A stretch of DNA of 51,202 nucleotides from Calothrix sp. MO_192.B10 (lineage in GTDB: Bacteria; Cyanobacteriota; Cyanobacteriia; Cyanobacteriales; Nostocaceae). The stretch is from NCBI GenBank assembly GCA_030065055.1, contig JASJDS010000007.1, forward strand, positions 1 to 51,202, in the 5' to 3' direction. The notes under the pieces are model-generated. The model was not told the DNA's origin. It searched no databases and saw nothing but the letters and a program-made list of their open reading frames with translations. Below are positions 10,018-19,251 of this stretch, in pieces. Numbering within the stretch: the stretch's first letter is position 1; every line of letters starts with the position of its first letter. Position numbers and translations under genes: made by a program.

Positions 10018-10642
10018 TGTAGACCTCCTGAATTTTTTCTAAGGCTGATGCTGTGACTACGATTTTGTCCGCGTGGAGCAAATCGTAAACATTTAATTGA
10101 TCGGCGACGATTAGTTTTACTTTTTCCGCGTTACGAGCTGAAAGGTAAACATTCTCGCTACGTTCCGATAAAATTAATAGGGTTTTTTCATCTGCTGGAG
10201 CACCCCAACGAGCGATCGCACCTACCAAGTCTTTGGTTTTAGGACGGGAAAATTGTTCGCTAAATTCTTCGACTACAATCAAGTCTTCCAGGCGACTGGC
10301 AAAGGCTGTACGCAGTGCTAACCGTCTTTCCTTCCGGTTCATTTTCAGGTTGTAATCCCTGGGTTTGGGACCAAAAATGACACCACCACCACGCCATAGG
10401 GGTGAACGGATAGAACCAGCACGAGCGCGGCCAGTTCCTTTTTGCCTCCAAGGCTTACGACCACCACCCCTCACTTCCGAGCGAGTTTTGGTACTGGCTG
10501 TTCCTTGGCGAGCATTGGTCATTTGTCTCACCAATGCCCTGTGTACAATATGAGCCGCCGTTTCTTCTTTGGCAACTCGCAAGTCAAAGGTCTTTTGACC
10601 GACCTGTTCTCCTTGCCAATTTTTTACTTCACACTCAAACAT
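10010..10642 (-). CDS. rplD: 50S ribosomal protein L4
   Basis: L4 binds 23S rRNA with a long loop reaching into the exit tunnel; in some bacteria it autoregulates the S10 operon. The 210-residue protein has [20 protein letters not shown] and [19 protein letters not shown], the tunnel-loop signatures. The N-terminus ([15 protein letters not shown]) is the cyanobacterial form. Its 3' end overlaps rplW by eight bases and it follows rplC by 71 bp. Confidence 0.97.
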   Translation of the reverse strand: MFECEVKNWQGEQVGQKTFDLRVAKEETAAHIVHRALVRQMTNARQGTASTKTRSEVRGGGRKPWRQKGTGRARAGSIRSPLWRGGGVIFGPKPRDYNLKMNRKERRLALRTAFASRLEDLIVVEEFSEQFSRPKTKDLVGAIARWGAPADEKTLLILSERSENVYLSARNAEKVKLIVADQLNVYDLLHADKIVVTASALEKIQEVYSD

Positions 10643-10713
10643 CTTTAGTGTCCTTCGTCAGTTGTCAGATGTCATTTGTCAGCTTGTCTCAGTATTTCCA
10701 CGACACCTGACTG

Positions 10714-11355
10714 CTATTTTTTACTTCCCACTAGGTTTGCAGGCACTATATTTAGCAAGGCTCCCGGTTTACCAGGAATAGCTCCTTTAATCAACAACAG
10801 GTTCCTTTCTGGGTCTACTTTTACTACAGTCAGTTTACGGATAGTCACCTGTTTACCACCTAAACGTCCTGCCATCTTCTTACCGGGATAAACACGACCT
10901 GGTGTAGTACCAGCACCAATAGAACCAGGCGCTCTGTGATTTTTAGAACCGTGGGACATTGGTCCTCGACCAAAATTGTGGCGTTTTTGGTTACCCGCAA
11001 AACCCCTACCAATGGTTTTCCCAATGACATCTACAATTTGACCGGCACTAAAAATATCTGCCTTGATTTCTTGTCCTAAACTATATTCACTTGTATCATT
11101 CAGCCGATACTCCCGTAAGTGACGCAGAGCTGGAGCTGATGATTTTGCTAGATGACCGAGCAAAGGTTTATTCAATGCTTTGGGCTTAACTTCGCCATAA
11201 CCTAGTTGGATGGCGGAGTAACCGTCGGTCTGCTGTGTTTTAACTTGTGTGACTGTGCATGGTCCTGCCTGGATGACGGTTACAGGAATAGATACTCCTG
11301 CTTCGTCAAAGACTTGAGTCATGCCCAGTTTCGTGCCGAGAATACCTACAGACAC
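10714..11355 (-). CDS. rplC: 50S ribosomal protein L3
   Basis: L3 is an early-assembly protein near the peptidyl-transferase centre. The 213-residue sequence holds [20 protein letters not shown] and [15 protein letters not shown], the central-extension signatures. It starts with GTG at 11355 behind AAAAAGGAGAA. It is the first gene of the operon here; rpsJ is not upstream, in line with other cyanobacteria. ndhN, often its upstream neighbour in this phylum, is about 6 kb away behind accessory DNA. Confidence 0.97.
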   Translation of the reverse strand: MSVGILGTKLGMTQVFDEAGVSIPVTVIQAGPCTVTQVKTQQTDGYSAIQLGYGEVKPKALNKPLLGHLAKSSAPALRHLREYRLNDTSEYSLGQEIKADIFSAGQIVDVIGKTIGRGFAGNQKRHNFGRGPMSHGSKNHRAPGSIGAGTTPGRVYPGKKMAGRLGGKQVTIRKLTVVKVDPERNLLLIKGAIPGKPGALLNIVPANLVGSKK

Positions 11356-12100
11356 AGTTACTGGTTCTCCTTTTTACTTGTTATTGAAGAAGTCGGATTT
11401 TAGCCAAGTTTGGGGTTAATGCCATTAGGGTGATTTACCTTAGCACCTCAGAAGTCAGGAGCGGCTAGGTTTTGCGGCTCCAACTTCTCTGGCTTCACAC
11501 CAAGCAAACTTACTATTTTGTAAATCCGCTGACTGACACTGATTACATTACCAGAACAGCCAAAGTTTCCTTCCCTCAGGGAAGAAAGTACTATTGCATA
11601 GGATTGAGGCTTAAATGCATTACTTTTGTTGGCAGTAATGCCTACCTACCATTGCTTTGGCACTTTCTGGTTGGAGTTAGGACTTAAGTAGTAACCCACT
11701 CAGTATCCTGTAACTAAGTCTTAAGTAATGCCATAAACCTACATTACCGCTTAGTTTTCACTCAAATATCCTAAACTACTACTTAAGGCAATGCCTGAAT
11801 GTGTTTAGGTTGCAAGGGTGACTGACCTGATTTAAACCTCAGGGCTAAACTGCCTTGAGGAAAATTTAGTTTACCAGCTTTTTGTACATTACCGCCAGCT
11901 GTGCCAATTTTTAGTTGGAATACTGGCTTCTCAGTTTAATATAGCTAGGCAATTACAGCCTGTGGTGGTAACTAATTTGATTTTTTGGTCACAATCTCAC
12001 ATTTTAAATCCTGCATCTATATTTGTCTAGTAATAGTGCCAAAAATTTTAACTCCCTTTGAGAGAGGGAACAGGGAATAGGGAATAGGGAATAGGGAATA
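11356..12100 (-). promoter_or_regulatory. Long upstream/leader region of the ribosomal operon with repeated TTAAGTA motifs
   Basis: About 900 bp without a convincing gene precede rplC. Between roughly 11590 and 11800 the sequence repeats variants of CTTAAGTA(G/A)T next to ATTAC or GGCATT blocks (near 11611, 11681, 11721 and 11783), several of them near-palindromic, such as GGCAGTAATGCC. TTCCCTCAGGGAA near 11570 is a further palindrome. The operon promoter and a possible ribosomal-protein-controlled leader should lie here, but no known leader class can be named from the sequence. Confidence 0.35.
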
Positions 12101-12105
12101 GGTAA
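12067..12105. repeat. Heptamer repeat GGGAATA
   Basis: Four to five tandem copies of GGGAATA lie upstream of the ribosomal operon and 170 bp before the small plus-strand gene at 12277. The tract is a short tandem repeat of the filamentous-cyanobacterial type, with no coding sense. Confidence 0.85.
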
Positions 12106-12276
12106 TGTATGAGATTTCTGTGGTGGAAGTAGCGGTTGTAACCTCTTCCACTGTTCATCACTTAAGTCTCCTCGATTCATTTGATACTAATTTTGGGTTT
12201 GAAAACACGCCCTAGGCGGTTGACTCGAACTGCTACGATAGAACTCAACTTGGTATGAGGGCTGTCTTTAAAAGTG

Positions 12277-12717
12277 ATGAATGCACAACTAACCCAAGAC
12301 GAAATTAGCTCAGTACGCGAATTACTCAAGGAATATCAACCAGCAGACAAAGGGATTGATGCTGTAGAACGGCATAATGGTAATCTCGAAACATCCTTTG
12401 AGGAGCTGTGGATTGAGAAAAATGGACGCATTTTAATGAAGGAAGGGAAAAGCATCTGGAAAATTATTTTAGAGGCTTTGCGGGACGAACTTTGCGGTGA
12501 TGAAGGATTTCGCGCTCGTCTCAGCGAATATACCAAAAGTCCAGAAAATGCAGTATTATTATCTACAGCTATTACATCACTAGTAGCTTTAACAACAATT
12601 CCTCTAGATCCTGCGATCGCTACTATTATTGTTCTCTACATTCTCAAAATTGGGTTAAATGTTTATTGTAAATACACTGAACCTGGTGAGGAGAAAACCC
12701 TACCACCAGGGGAATAG
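12277..12717 (+). CDS. Hypothetical protein with C-terminal hydrophobic segments
   Basis: The 146-residue product is not recognised. It has a charged, helical N-terminal half (LTQDEISSVRELLKEYQPAD, IDAVERHNGNLETSFEELWI) and a hydrophobic stretch from about residue 88 to 128 (AVLLSTAITSLVALTTIPLD, IATIIVLYILKIGLNVY), enough for one or two membrane passes. It ends in a short charged tail. ATG at 12277 is chosen; a GTG lies immediately before it at 12274. It faces the decayed CHAT-TPR gene on the opposite strand. I suspect proteins of this kind occur near CHAT genes in cyanobacteria, but that is memory-based inference. Confidence 0.6.
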   Translation: MNAQLTQDEISSVRELLKEYQPADKGIDAVERHNGNLETSFEELWIEKNGRILMKEGKSIWKIILEALRDELCGDEGFRARLSEYTKSPENAVLLSTAITSLVALTTIPLDPAIATIIVLYILKIGLNVYCKYTEPGEEKTLPPGE

Positions 12718-13727
12718 TTGTTAGTTGTTAGTTGTTAGTTGATAGTTGTTAGTTGGTAGTTGTTAGGGAAGAAACATTTTCCATTCTTCTGTAGGGGCGC
12801 AATGCTTGCGCCCACCAGCCAATTGGGGAGCAACGTGGTTTTGTCAAATTGGGTGTTGATAGTTGGTAGTTGATATCTGAATATCAAATCCGTTTATATT
12901 TTATAACTTGCACTATTCTCAACTAGCCCAAATGTCCGCCTAGGAATAAATTCCCAGGCCCAAAGACCAAGTCTGATAAATCAGACTGGGTAAGGCTTGC
13001 AGTGCGTGTTAACGTACTTGGTTTATTAGCCTTGAAATTTATTTCAAGGTGGGAATGTGGCTAAACGAGATTGCTGCAAGTTATCAGTTTATATCGGAAT
13101 TATTTCCTCCTTTACGGGCTTTGCAACTGAGTATAATTTAATAATCAATTATTATGTAATATTACTTATATACTAAACCTCTCTATCCTCTGTGTTCTCT
13201 GCGCCTCTGCGGTTTTTTAATCAGTAATCTTTGGGCGGGATAGCAGTAATTCACAAAGATATGATGGGGGCAAGACTTCGGCGTGAGCTCAGTCGAACGC
13301 TGCCCGCACTACAATATTTCATATTTGGGATGCTTCCCATTCAATCCCACATCTTATAGCGCTACGCGCAAGTAATAAGTAATAAGTAATAAGTAATAAG
13401 TTTACTGTTCATAGGTTTGGTGCATTCAACAATGTCCGCGCCCTATATGCGTAGTGCTATATTTTATCAGTTACGCAAGTTTGACACTCCACCGCCCTAA
13501 AGGTGATTGGTGCGTGACGTTACAAGTCTCATTGCTACGTTCAAATATTCTCGCAGCGTCATACCATTTCACTTTATTGGTGATACAAATCATGGAATTG
13601 GGCGCAAGCATTGCGCCCCTACATATCCCCTAGATATGTATCAATATTTTTGTGAATTGGTATCACACACCCTACAGAAAAAATATGCCAGTTGCGTAAG
13701 TCCTATTTATTACTTATTACTTATTAC
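12718..13727. other. Gene-free, repeat-dense interval
   Basis: No gene is supported in this 1-kb interval. It holds TTAGTTG-type heptamers at 12717-12760, a GCGCAATGCTTGCGCCC repeat near 12797, and a MITE-like element at 12900-13086. An 'CTCTGCGCCTCTGCGG' repeat follows near 13198, AATAAGT heptamers at 13370-13401, a second GGGCGCAAGCATTGCGCCC near 13600, and ATTACTT heptamers at 13708-13731 touching the end of the pseudogene. Plus-strand open frames here are composed of these repeats. Confidence 0.7.
12900..13086. mobile_element. MITE-like element, family 1, copy A
   Basis: The 187-bp element has imperfect terminal inverted repeats: ATAACTTGCACTATTCTC at the left and its near-complement GAGATTGCTGCAAGTTAT at the right (15 of 18 pair). 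GTTTATAT occurs directly on both sides (12892-12899 and 13087-13094), suggesting a target duplication. Inside are serial hairpins: GGAAT/ATTCC, AGTCTGAT/ATCAGACT (12970-12987) and CTTGAAAT/ATTTCAAG (13031-13048). It has no coding capacity. A second copy lies at 18923-19099. Confidence 0.7.
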
Positions 13728-16700
13728 TTAATTTATCGCCGCCTTCAACTCCTCCACCTCCATTCCCAACACCTTTGCTGCTTCTATCAATAAATCCTCA
13801 TCTCGGGTAGCTTGATAAAAACGGGCAAGATTACGCAGCGAAATTTCTAAACCATCCTCGTCATTAAACTCAACCATAATTACCAAATCTTGCAGGTAAT
13901 TTGTTTTTGCTGAATCCAACTCCCCTAATTCTTCCGCCACTGTACCAAGTTGATAGTAAGTGCTAGCAAAGTAATATCTGTCCCCACATTCGATTTTGAT
14001 TTCCAGGGCTTGTTGGTAATAATCCCGTGCCTGGTGGTATTCTCCCAATTTTTGCGCAACCCTTCCCAACTGGTGGTAAGTCCTAGCATAGTTATACTTG
14101 TTTTCATATTGGATAAAGATTTCCAGAGCTTGTTGGTAATAATCCCTTGCCTGGTGGTATTCTCGCAATTCTTCGGCAACCATTCCCAACTGGTGGTAAG
14201 TCCCAGCACAGTTATACTTGTCTTCATATTGGATAAAGATTTCCAAGGCTTGTTGGTAATAATCCTGTGCCTGGTGGTATTCTCCCAACTCTTTGGCAAC
14301 TCTTCCCAAATGTTGGTAAGAGCTAGCACAGAAATATTTGTTCCCATATTCAATTTTGATTTCTAGGGCTTGTTGGTAATAATCCCATGCCTGGTGGTAT
14401 TCTCGCAATTCTTCGGCAACTATTCCCAAATGGTGGTAGGTGCTAGCACAGGAATACTTGTCCCCATATTGGAAAAGATTTCCAAGGCTTGTTGGTAATA
14501 ATCCAATGCCTGGTGGTATTCTCGCAACTCTTGGGCAACTATTCCCAACTGGTGGTAAGTGCTAGCACAGAAATATTTGTCCCCATATTCAATTTTGATT
14601 TCCAGGGCTTGTTGGTAATAATCCCGTGCCTGGTGGTATTCTCGCAACTCTTGGGCAACTATTCCCAACTGGTGGTAAGTCCCAGCAATATAACTCTTTT
14701 TTCTGGTTTCTTCTAGACTGGTAATTTTGTCTATTATTTCTAATTGCTTTTCATATCTCTGTTTTGCTTGTTGATAATTTTGAGTTTGTAAATAACACGT
14801 CGCTAATAAATCATTGGCAATAAAAATGTCATATCCATTGTCACCATTGATATAATCTGGTGGATATTGTTCTAAAGCTAGATTCACAGCTGATGCTAAC
14901 TTTAATTTACTTTGAATGTCGTTAATCAACTCAAAATATTTATCCAAACAGAAGAAAATAGAAACCGTTTTTTGTTTCTCTAAACAAATTTGCAACGCAC
15001 TATATAAATTTTCATACTCCAGGCGACAGAAGAAAATACCTAACTTTTGTTTCCGTGCATCCTTCGATACCATAGACTGTCCATAGGAACGACCTAAACC
15101 TAAGTAGTGATTTTTAAACCCTTCCCGCAAAGCTTCCTTGCTAACAGCATCTAGTTCTGCTAATTTCGCCTGCAAAAAGAAAGGGAAAACTGGTTGAATT
15201 TGTAATAATCGGGGAATATCTTCACTTATAGGCGAGAGTAAACCCCAATTAATCGCCTCTTGCACTGCATCATCAAACTTCTCAAAATCATAATCCTGAA
15301 ACGGCTCTAACTTCTGCAACTCCTTGGCATATTTAGAAATATCATTCCTATCAATAAACCCACTGAACGGTGCCAAACACAATAACACCTTCTGGGCATC
15401 CGGTGACAAATTACTATGGGAATACTCCACACATTTGAGAATACTCTGTGTCTTATCCTCACTTCCCTTATCTAAATTAATATCCGCCGCTTGTAACTTA
15501 CCTAAAACCTCCTGGGGTGAGAGATTTTTCAAATTACCTAACACCACTTCCATTGCTAGGGGATACCCCGCTAACACTTTCATTAACTTCTGAAAATCCC
15601 CATCCTCCCGAATCTGGGCAATCTTTCTCTCATCACCCACATTCCGTTCTAATATCTTATTAGATAACTCCGTCCTCGCTTCCTTATCTCTTCCCCTGCA
15701 AACAAATTTTCATAAACCTGCTCCATCATCAACCTAGCAGCAGAAACAGTCACCGAATACCCCATCGCCACCACCATTTGCATTCCCGCAGCCATCAACC
15801 GACTACCCAAACTAGTCTCACGGGAATTCCCCCTTATCTCCCCCTTGTCCCCCTCATCCCCTTCATCTCCCCCATTCCTCACCTGCTTACCTGACTGACA
15901 AGCATTGAGTATACATACCGGAATCCCCTTCCCCGTGAGTAAATCAGCCAATTCCCCCGCTTCCACAGGGTCAGCTTTTCCCTTACCTTCCCCATCCAAA
16001 AATAGAAATGCCTTTACCCCCTCATAGGATTGAATATCATCCCGTCCCCACCGTGATTGATAGGTATAGCGGTTACGTTTCACCCCTGACTGAATATCCT
16101 CATAACTCATCAACGCACCGTGACAGTCAAAATGGATCACATGGTAATATCCCGCCCCTTTAGTTTCCAAATGTCGCTCTAAACTCTCATAGGTAACAGG
16201 ACGCAATAAATCCACATTCACGGGTAACTGACTAGTTTGAATCACCTCAATTAACGGACGGGAAATGGTACGATAACCAACATCATCCTCCTCATCCGGT
16301 CTAGCAATTACCACCAACAAATTAATTACCGGAGATGGTGCCATCTGCGCCGCCACTGGTGCTGCTTTAGCAACCCGCTTCCGTACCATTACGCAATCCA
16401 CAGCCAGAGGTCGGGGCAAATCCTTGTCTTGCATAGCCTCCCAGTGAAGGGCGTGAAATTCGGGACTATCACCAACTATCTCAATTGTTACCTGTTTCAG
16501 ATTCCTTCGCAGTTGGCGATACTGGCTATATGCATCAGCATCCGCGTGAAAAACCTGGTTAAATAAACCTTCCCCGTAACTCGCAACACTATTCTTCGCC
16601 GCTTCAGCCTTCTTCCCATTTAACATCGGGAAAGTCAGCCATTCCTCAAAATACCATTCCAGTCGCCTTTCTTCCTGGGGTGTAAAAGGGTCAGTAACAT

Positions 16701-16797
16701 TAATTTCATACTCCCCACCATCACCACCATCAAAAATCAACCGTGCTGCAAAACCCGTTGCTGTTGGTTGGGTTTCCCGAATTGCGATGACTGACAT
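13728..16797 (-). pseudogene. Decayed CHAT / NB-ARC / TPR protein gene, two frameshifts and a lost NTPase core
   Basis: Three minus-strand segments belong to one former gene. The first (ATG 16797, MSVIAIRETQPT) is a CHAT peptidase-like domain with the His motif HFDCHG and the Cys motif LNACQSG, running to LFAGEEIRK near 15690. There the frame breaks. A shifted frame continues RTELSNKILERNVGDERKIA into the end of an NB-ARC domain (GYPLAMEVVL), with no P-loop or Walker B anywhere, so the nucleotide-binding core is deleted. TPR repeats of 40 residues follow. A single-base loss near 14471-14476 (TTGGAAAAGATT where sister repeats read TTGGATAAAGATT) breaks the frame again, and the last five repeats plus a C-terminal tail end at 13728. 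Intact relatives couple CHAT proteases to a TPR sensor through an ATPase switch; this copy is probably non-functional. The frame is open further upstream to 16968, but those residues derive from repeats. Confidence 0.8.
13921..14700 (-). repeat. 120-bp tandem DNA repeat encoding TPR units
   Basis: Six and a half units of 120 bp follow each other in the pseudogene, each encoding a 40-residue TPR_10-like unit of the form TYHQLGxVAxELxEYHQAxD plus YYQQALEI. The units are so alike at DNA level that recent expansion or gene conversion is likely. The unit spanning about 14401-14519 is one base short and causes the second frameshift. Confidence 0.85.
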
Positions 16798-17312
16798 ACA
16801 ACACCAGTGACTGAACTTAAATACTAGGATACGGAAAAAGGAGTGAAGGAGTGAAGGAGGGAAGGAGTGTAGACACGAAGTGGCTTCTCGTAGAGTAGGA
16901 GTAGGGGCGCAATGCTTGCGCCCTAGAGTGATGGAGGGAAGGAGTGAGTATGAGCCAAAACACATCATCCCATTACCTCATCACCTCATCATCTCATCAT
17001 CTGGCGTTGCTGAATTGAAGTATGAAATTGAAAAATGGAATAATTAAAACTCTTATTCTCTGCGCCTTTGCGCCTGGAGCGTGAGATAAATTCATACTTG
17101 GATTCAGCAACGCCCATCATCTCATCATCCCATCATCTCATCACCCCATCATCCCAGAAGATGAGATTGCACAAGAGGAAGCACCAACAGTATCCTTGAT
17201 ATTGGCAAACTTTAATTTGGGCAAATACCAAGAAATTTGAGTTCACATCATAATATTGAAAAATAAAGGTAAATAATAGAGATATCTAAGTGGGATAGGA
17301 AGAAATCAATCT
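16798..17312. other. Gene-free interval of heptamers and a MITE between pseudogene and ndhN
   Basis: The interval holds GAAGGAG-type heptamers (about 16838-16866 and 16928-16946) and a GGGGCGCAATGCTTGCGCCC repeat near 16903. An ATCTCATC run (16975-17155) is split by the MITE at 17003-17114. The last 150 bp are AT-rich and should carry the ndhN promoter; no specific boxes are asserted. Confidence 0.65.
17003..17114. mobile_element. MITE-like element, family 2, copy A
   Basis: The 112-bp element is bounded by GGCGTTGCTGAATTGAAGTA and its near-perfect inverted copy (TACTTGGATTCAGCAACGCC). It lies within an ATCTCATC tandem run, and CATCATCT flanks both sides. Inside it carries the repeat CTCTGCGCCTTTGCGCCTGG. 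A second copy is at 21159-21296 with the same termini, so the family is mobile or was recently so. It has no coding capacity. Confidence 0.75.
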
Positions 17313-17792
17313 ATGGCACTAATTACCACTGGTAACAGGTTCATTCGCGATTTGGATAAATTTGGCTCTCTTGGTGTATATGTACCTCTGGAAGGAGGTT
17401 TTGAGGGTCGCTATCGTCGCCGATTGCGTGCAGTAGGCTATAAAACCCTCAATATTACTGCTAAGGGTTTGGGTGATGTGGCTGCCTATCTTACGGGAGT
17501 TCACGGAGTTAGACCGGCACATCTAGGCAAAAAAAGTACTAGTAATGGTGCGGCAGTTGGTTATGTATATTATGTACCACCGATGATTAGCTCCCATCTG
17601 GAGCAATTGCCACCTAAATCAAAGGGGTTAGTGTTGTGGATTATTGAAGGCTATGTGCTTGATGATCAAGAAATTGATTATCTGGTAAATTTACCTAAAT
17701 CAATGCCACAAATTAAAGTTGTAGTTGAAAGAGGAGGCGATCGCTCTTTCCGTTGGCAACCCTTAGAAAAAACTATGGCGATCGCTAGTTAA
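17313..17792 (+). CDS. ndhN: NAD(P)H-quinone oxidoreductase subunit N
   Basis: NdhN is a peripheral-arm subunit specific to the cyanobacterial and chloroplast NDH-1 complex, which drives cyclic and respiratory electron flow on thylakoids. The 159-residue protein matches the family throughout: MALITTGNRFIRDLDKFGSL, GRYRRRLRAVGYKTLNITAK, GLGDVAAYLTGVHGVRPAHL and the C-terminal VVERGGDRSFRWQPLEKT. In many cyanobacteria ndhN stands immediately upstream of rplC; here the two are separated by accessory DNA and point away from each other. A bidirectional terminator follows. Confidence 0.96.
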   Translation: MALITTGNRFIRDLDKFGSLGVYVPLEGGFEGRYRRRLRAVGYKTLNITAKGLGDVAAYLTGVHGVRPAHLGKKSTSNGAAVGYVYYVPPMISSHLEQLPPKSKGLVLWIIEGYVLDDQEIDYLVNLPKSMPQIKVVVERGGDRSFRWQPLEKTMAIAS

Positions 17793-17828
17793 TATCCGCA
17801 TCATTCCGGAACTGGAGTGATGAAACCT

Positions 17829-17853
17829 AGGAGCGTCCACTGTAGGCGCTCCT
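17829..17853. terminator. Bidirectional hairpin between convergent ndhN and the CpcT-like gene
   Basis: AGGAGCG (17829-17835) pairs perfectly with CGCTCCT (17847-17853) across an 11-base loop. It lies in the 64-bp space between two converging genes, where a shared terminator is expected. There is no long T-run on either side, so efficiency is uncertain. Confidence 0.55.
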
Positions 17854-17856
17854 TAC

Positions 17857-18507
17857 TTATGGAGATTTTCTCTTGTTGGATGGAATGCGCCGAAATTCAA
17901 TTTCGGTACCAAATCTTTGATTCCCATCAGCATCAATGATTCGGTCTAAGGAATCTATACTGCGTCTTTTTATCGTCACTTCTGATACCACCTTGCCACC
18001 GGGAAAACTAGTAGGACAGCCGTCAGGTTCGTTATTACCGCTATAGCTTCTTGCTTCCCGAATGACTTCTACCTCGCAACTTTGGGTGACAATATTGTCC
18101 GTATTCACTACTCTTTGAAAGATGGGGCGATCGCATATTCCCAACACTTTATTTTCATCCACAAAGCGGCGAATACTTAGTTTAACTCCCCTGTCTCCCT
18201 TGCTAAATGAGTAAAAGCGAACGCGAAAGGGAACTCCATTGGTTTTTTGTTCTAGATAAACAGCACGGCTGTGCCTAGAAATATTTTTACCCTCAAGTCT
18301 AACCGCACAATTAGACATGGTAATCAATGGAACATTAGGCTGGTTGGCTACTTGCTCGGCATTGTCAAATTTACCAACAAACCATCGGGTAACTTGTTTA
18401 ACCTGTATAAAAAGGGGTGGTTCATTGCTGGCAGCACGGCTGACTTGGGTTAGTGCAAATGTGGAGCCTAATAACAAAGATAGGGTACATGCTTGGAATT
18501 TTTTCAT
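17857..18507 (-). CDS. Secreted CpcT/CpeT-family-like protein
   Basis: The 216-residue product starts with a signal peptide (MKKFQACTLSLLLGSTFALT, ending near SRA). The rest resembles CpcT/CpeT phycobiliprotein chromophore lyases: TRWFVGKFDNAEQVANQP, then AVYLEQ, PFRVRFYSFSKGD and the CDRP region. True lyases attach phycobilins to cysteines in the cytoplasm, so a secreted member is unlikely to be one; many cyanobacteria have such exported paralogues of unknown role. Cysteines at ICDRP, SCEVEV and GCPTSFPGGK could form disulfides. The family assignment is fair; the function is unknown. Confidence 0.7.
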   Translation of the reverse strand: MKKFQACTLSLLLGSTFALTQVSRAASNEPPLFIQVKQVTRWFVGKFDNAEQVANQPNVPLITMSNCAVRLEGKNISRHSRAVYLEQKTNGVPFRVRFYSFSKGDRGVKLSIRRFVDENKVLGICDRPIFQRVVNTDNIVTQSCEVEVIREARSYSGNNEPDGCPTSFPGGKVVSEVTIKRRSIDSLDRIIDADGNQRFGTEIEFRRIPSNKRKSP

Positions 18508-18605
18508 GGTCTGAATAGCAACGTATTCAATAAAAGTGCTATTTAAATATTTTTCCTGAAAACTAGTGTTAATTTACACTAAGTTAGTAAGTTGTTTTTC
18601 ATGAA

Positions 18606-18630
18606 AAAACCCGGTACAATGCCGGGTTTT
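18606..18630 (-). terminator. Intrinsic terminator of the 36-residue gene
   Basis: AAAACCCGG pairs with CCGGGTTTT around a 7-base loop. Read on the minus strand the stem is followed by a T-run, the form of a Rho-independent terminator, 24 bp after the stop codon of the small gene at 18655-18765. Confidence 0.8.
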
Positions 18631-18654
18631 CCCATATGCAGTGGAGATTCATGT

Positions 18655-18765
18655 CTAAGCCTTTTTTGCTCTCAGTGCTGTCCAGTACATAGCAGAAGAT
18701 AAGACAGTACTAGCAACAACAACCAGCATAACTACTTGCAATGCATCACTTAAGTTAAAGTTCAT
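18655..18765 (-). CDS. 36-residue single-transmembrane protein
   Basis: The frame reads MNFNLSDALQVVMLVVVAST and then VLSSAMYWTALRAKKA. It is a one-helix membrane protein with a short charged C-terminus, the shape of the small subunits of thylakoid complexes (Psb, Psa, Pet, Ndh families). I cannot match it to a named one. Support comes from the ribosome-binding site TGAGGTAA six bases before the ATG, the intrinsic terminator just behind the stop, and the hydrophobic composition with YW at the membrane edge. It is an independent transcription unit between the CpcT-like gene and a repeat element. Confidence 0.7.
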   Translation of the reverse strand: MNFNLSDALQVVMLVVVASTVLSSAMYWTALRAKKA

Positions 18766-18922
18766 GGCGATTACCTCAATGTTTTCTATTTATGTTCTTC
18801 ACTCTGTGATGCACTTCTTCCAGAGAAAAATGTGTGATCTTCATCACTATGACCAATTAATTCATAATTATTAATTCATAATTCATAATTCGTGAGTTTT
18901 ATTAAGGGTATGTAAGCGGACA

Positions 18923-19099
18923 TGATATAACTTGCACCATTCTCAATTAGCCCAAATTTCACGGGAATGAAATTCCCAGGCTAATAAACAAAGTCTACTT
19001 AAGTAGACTAAAATGCTTGTCTAGTGTTCTTTAGACGACTTCGGCTATGAGACTGGGATTTAAATCCCAGGCGGTTATTGAGGATGGTGCAAGTCATCA
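18923..19099. mobile_element. MITE-like element, family 1, copy B
   Basis: This 177-bp copy opens with TATAACTTGCACCATTCTCA and closes with the inverse (TTGAGGATGGTGCAAGTCAT). It has the same order of hairpins as copy A: GGGAAT/ATTCCC near 18963, AGTCTACT/AGTAGACT (18992-19009), a GTCTA/TAGAC stem, and CTGGGATT/AATCCCAG (19053-19070). Two stems differ from copy A on both arms together, so pairing is preserved although the sequence has changed. The rest of the 18766-19251 interval holds only AT-rich DNA and the start region of the DUF3172 gene. Confidence 0.7.
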
Positions 19100-19251
19100 G
19101 ATTGACCGATTTGAATAGGTATTACCATAAAATTCATATTTTGGAGCATAATTAAAACTTCCAGACAATTAGGCTAAATAATCGGCATACTTAAATAAGA
19201 ACAACAGCAAACTAACCTTACTGTTCCTAGCGTAAAAATTAGCAAACAATC

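Noticed and set aside
11356-12276. tRNA or rRNA genes upstream of rplC
   Set aside because: No cloverleaf with T-loop GGTTCGAATCC-like sequence or rRNA segment could be found.
13921-14700. Regular repeats that could be mistaken for a CRISPR array
   Set aside because: The 120-bp units have no variable spacers and encode TPR units in frame; no cas genes are nearby.
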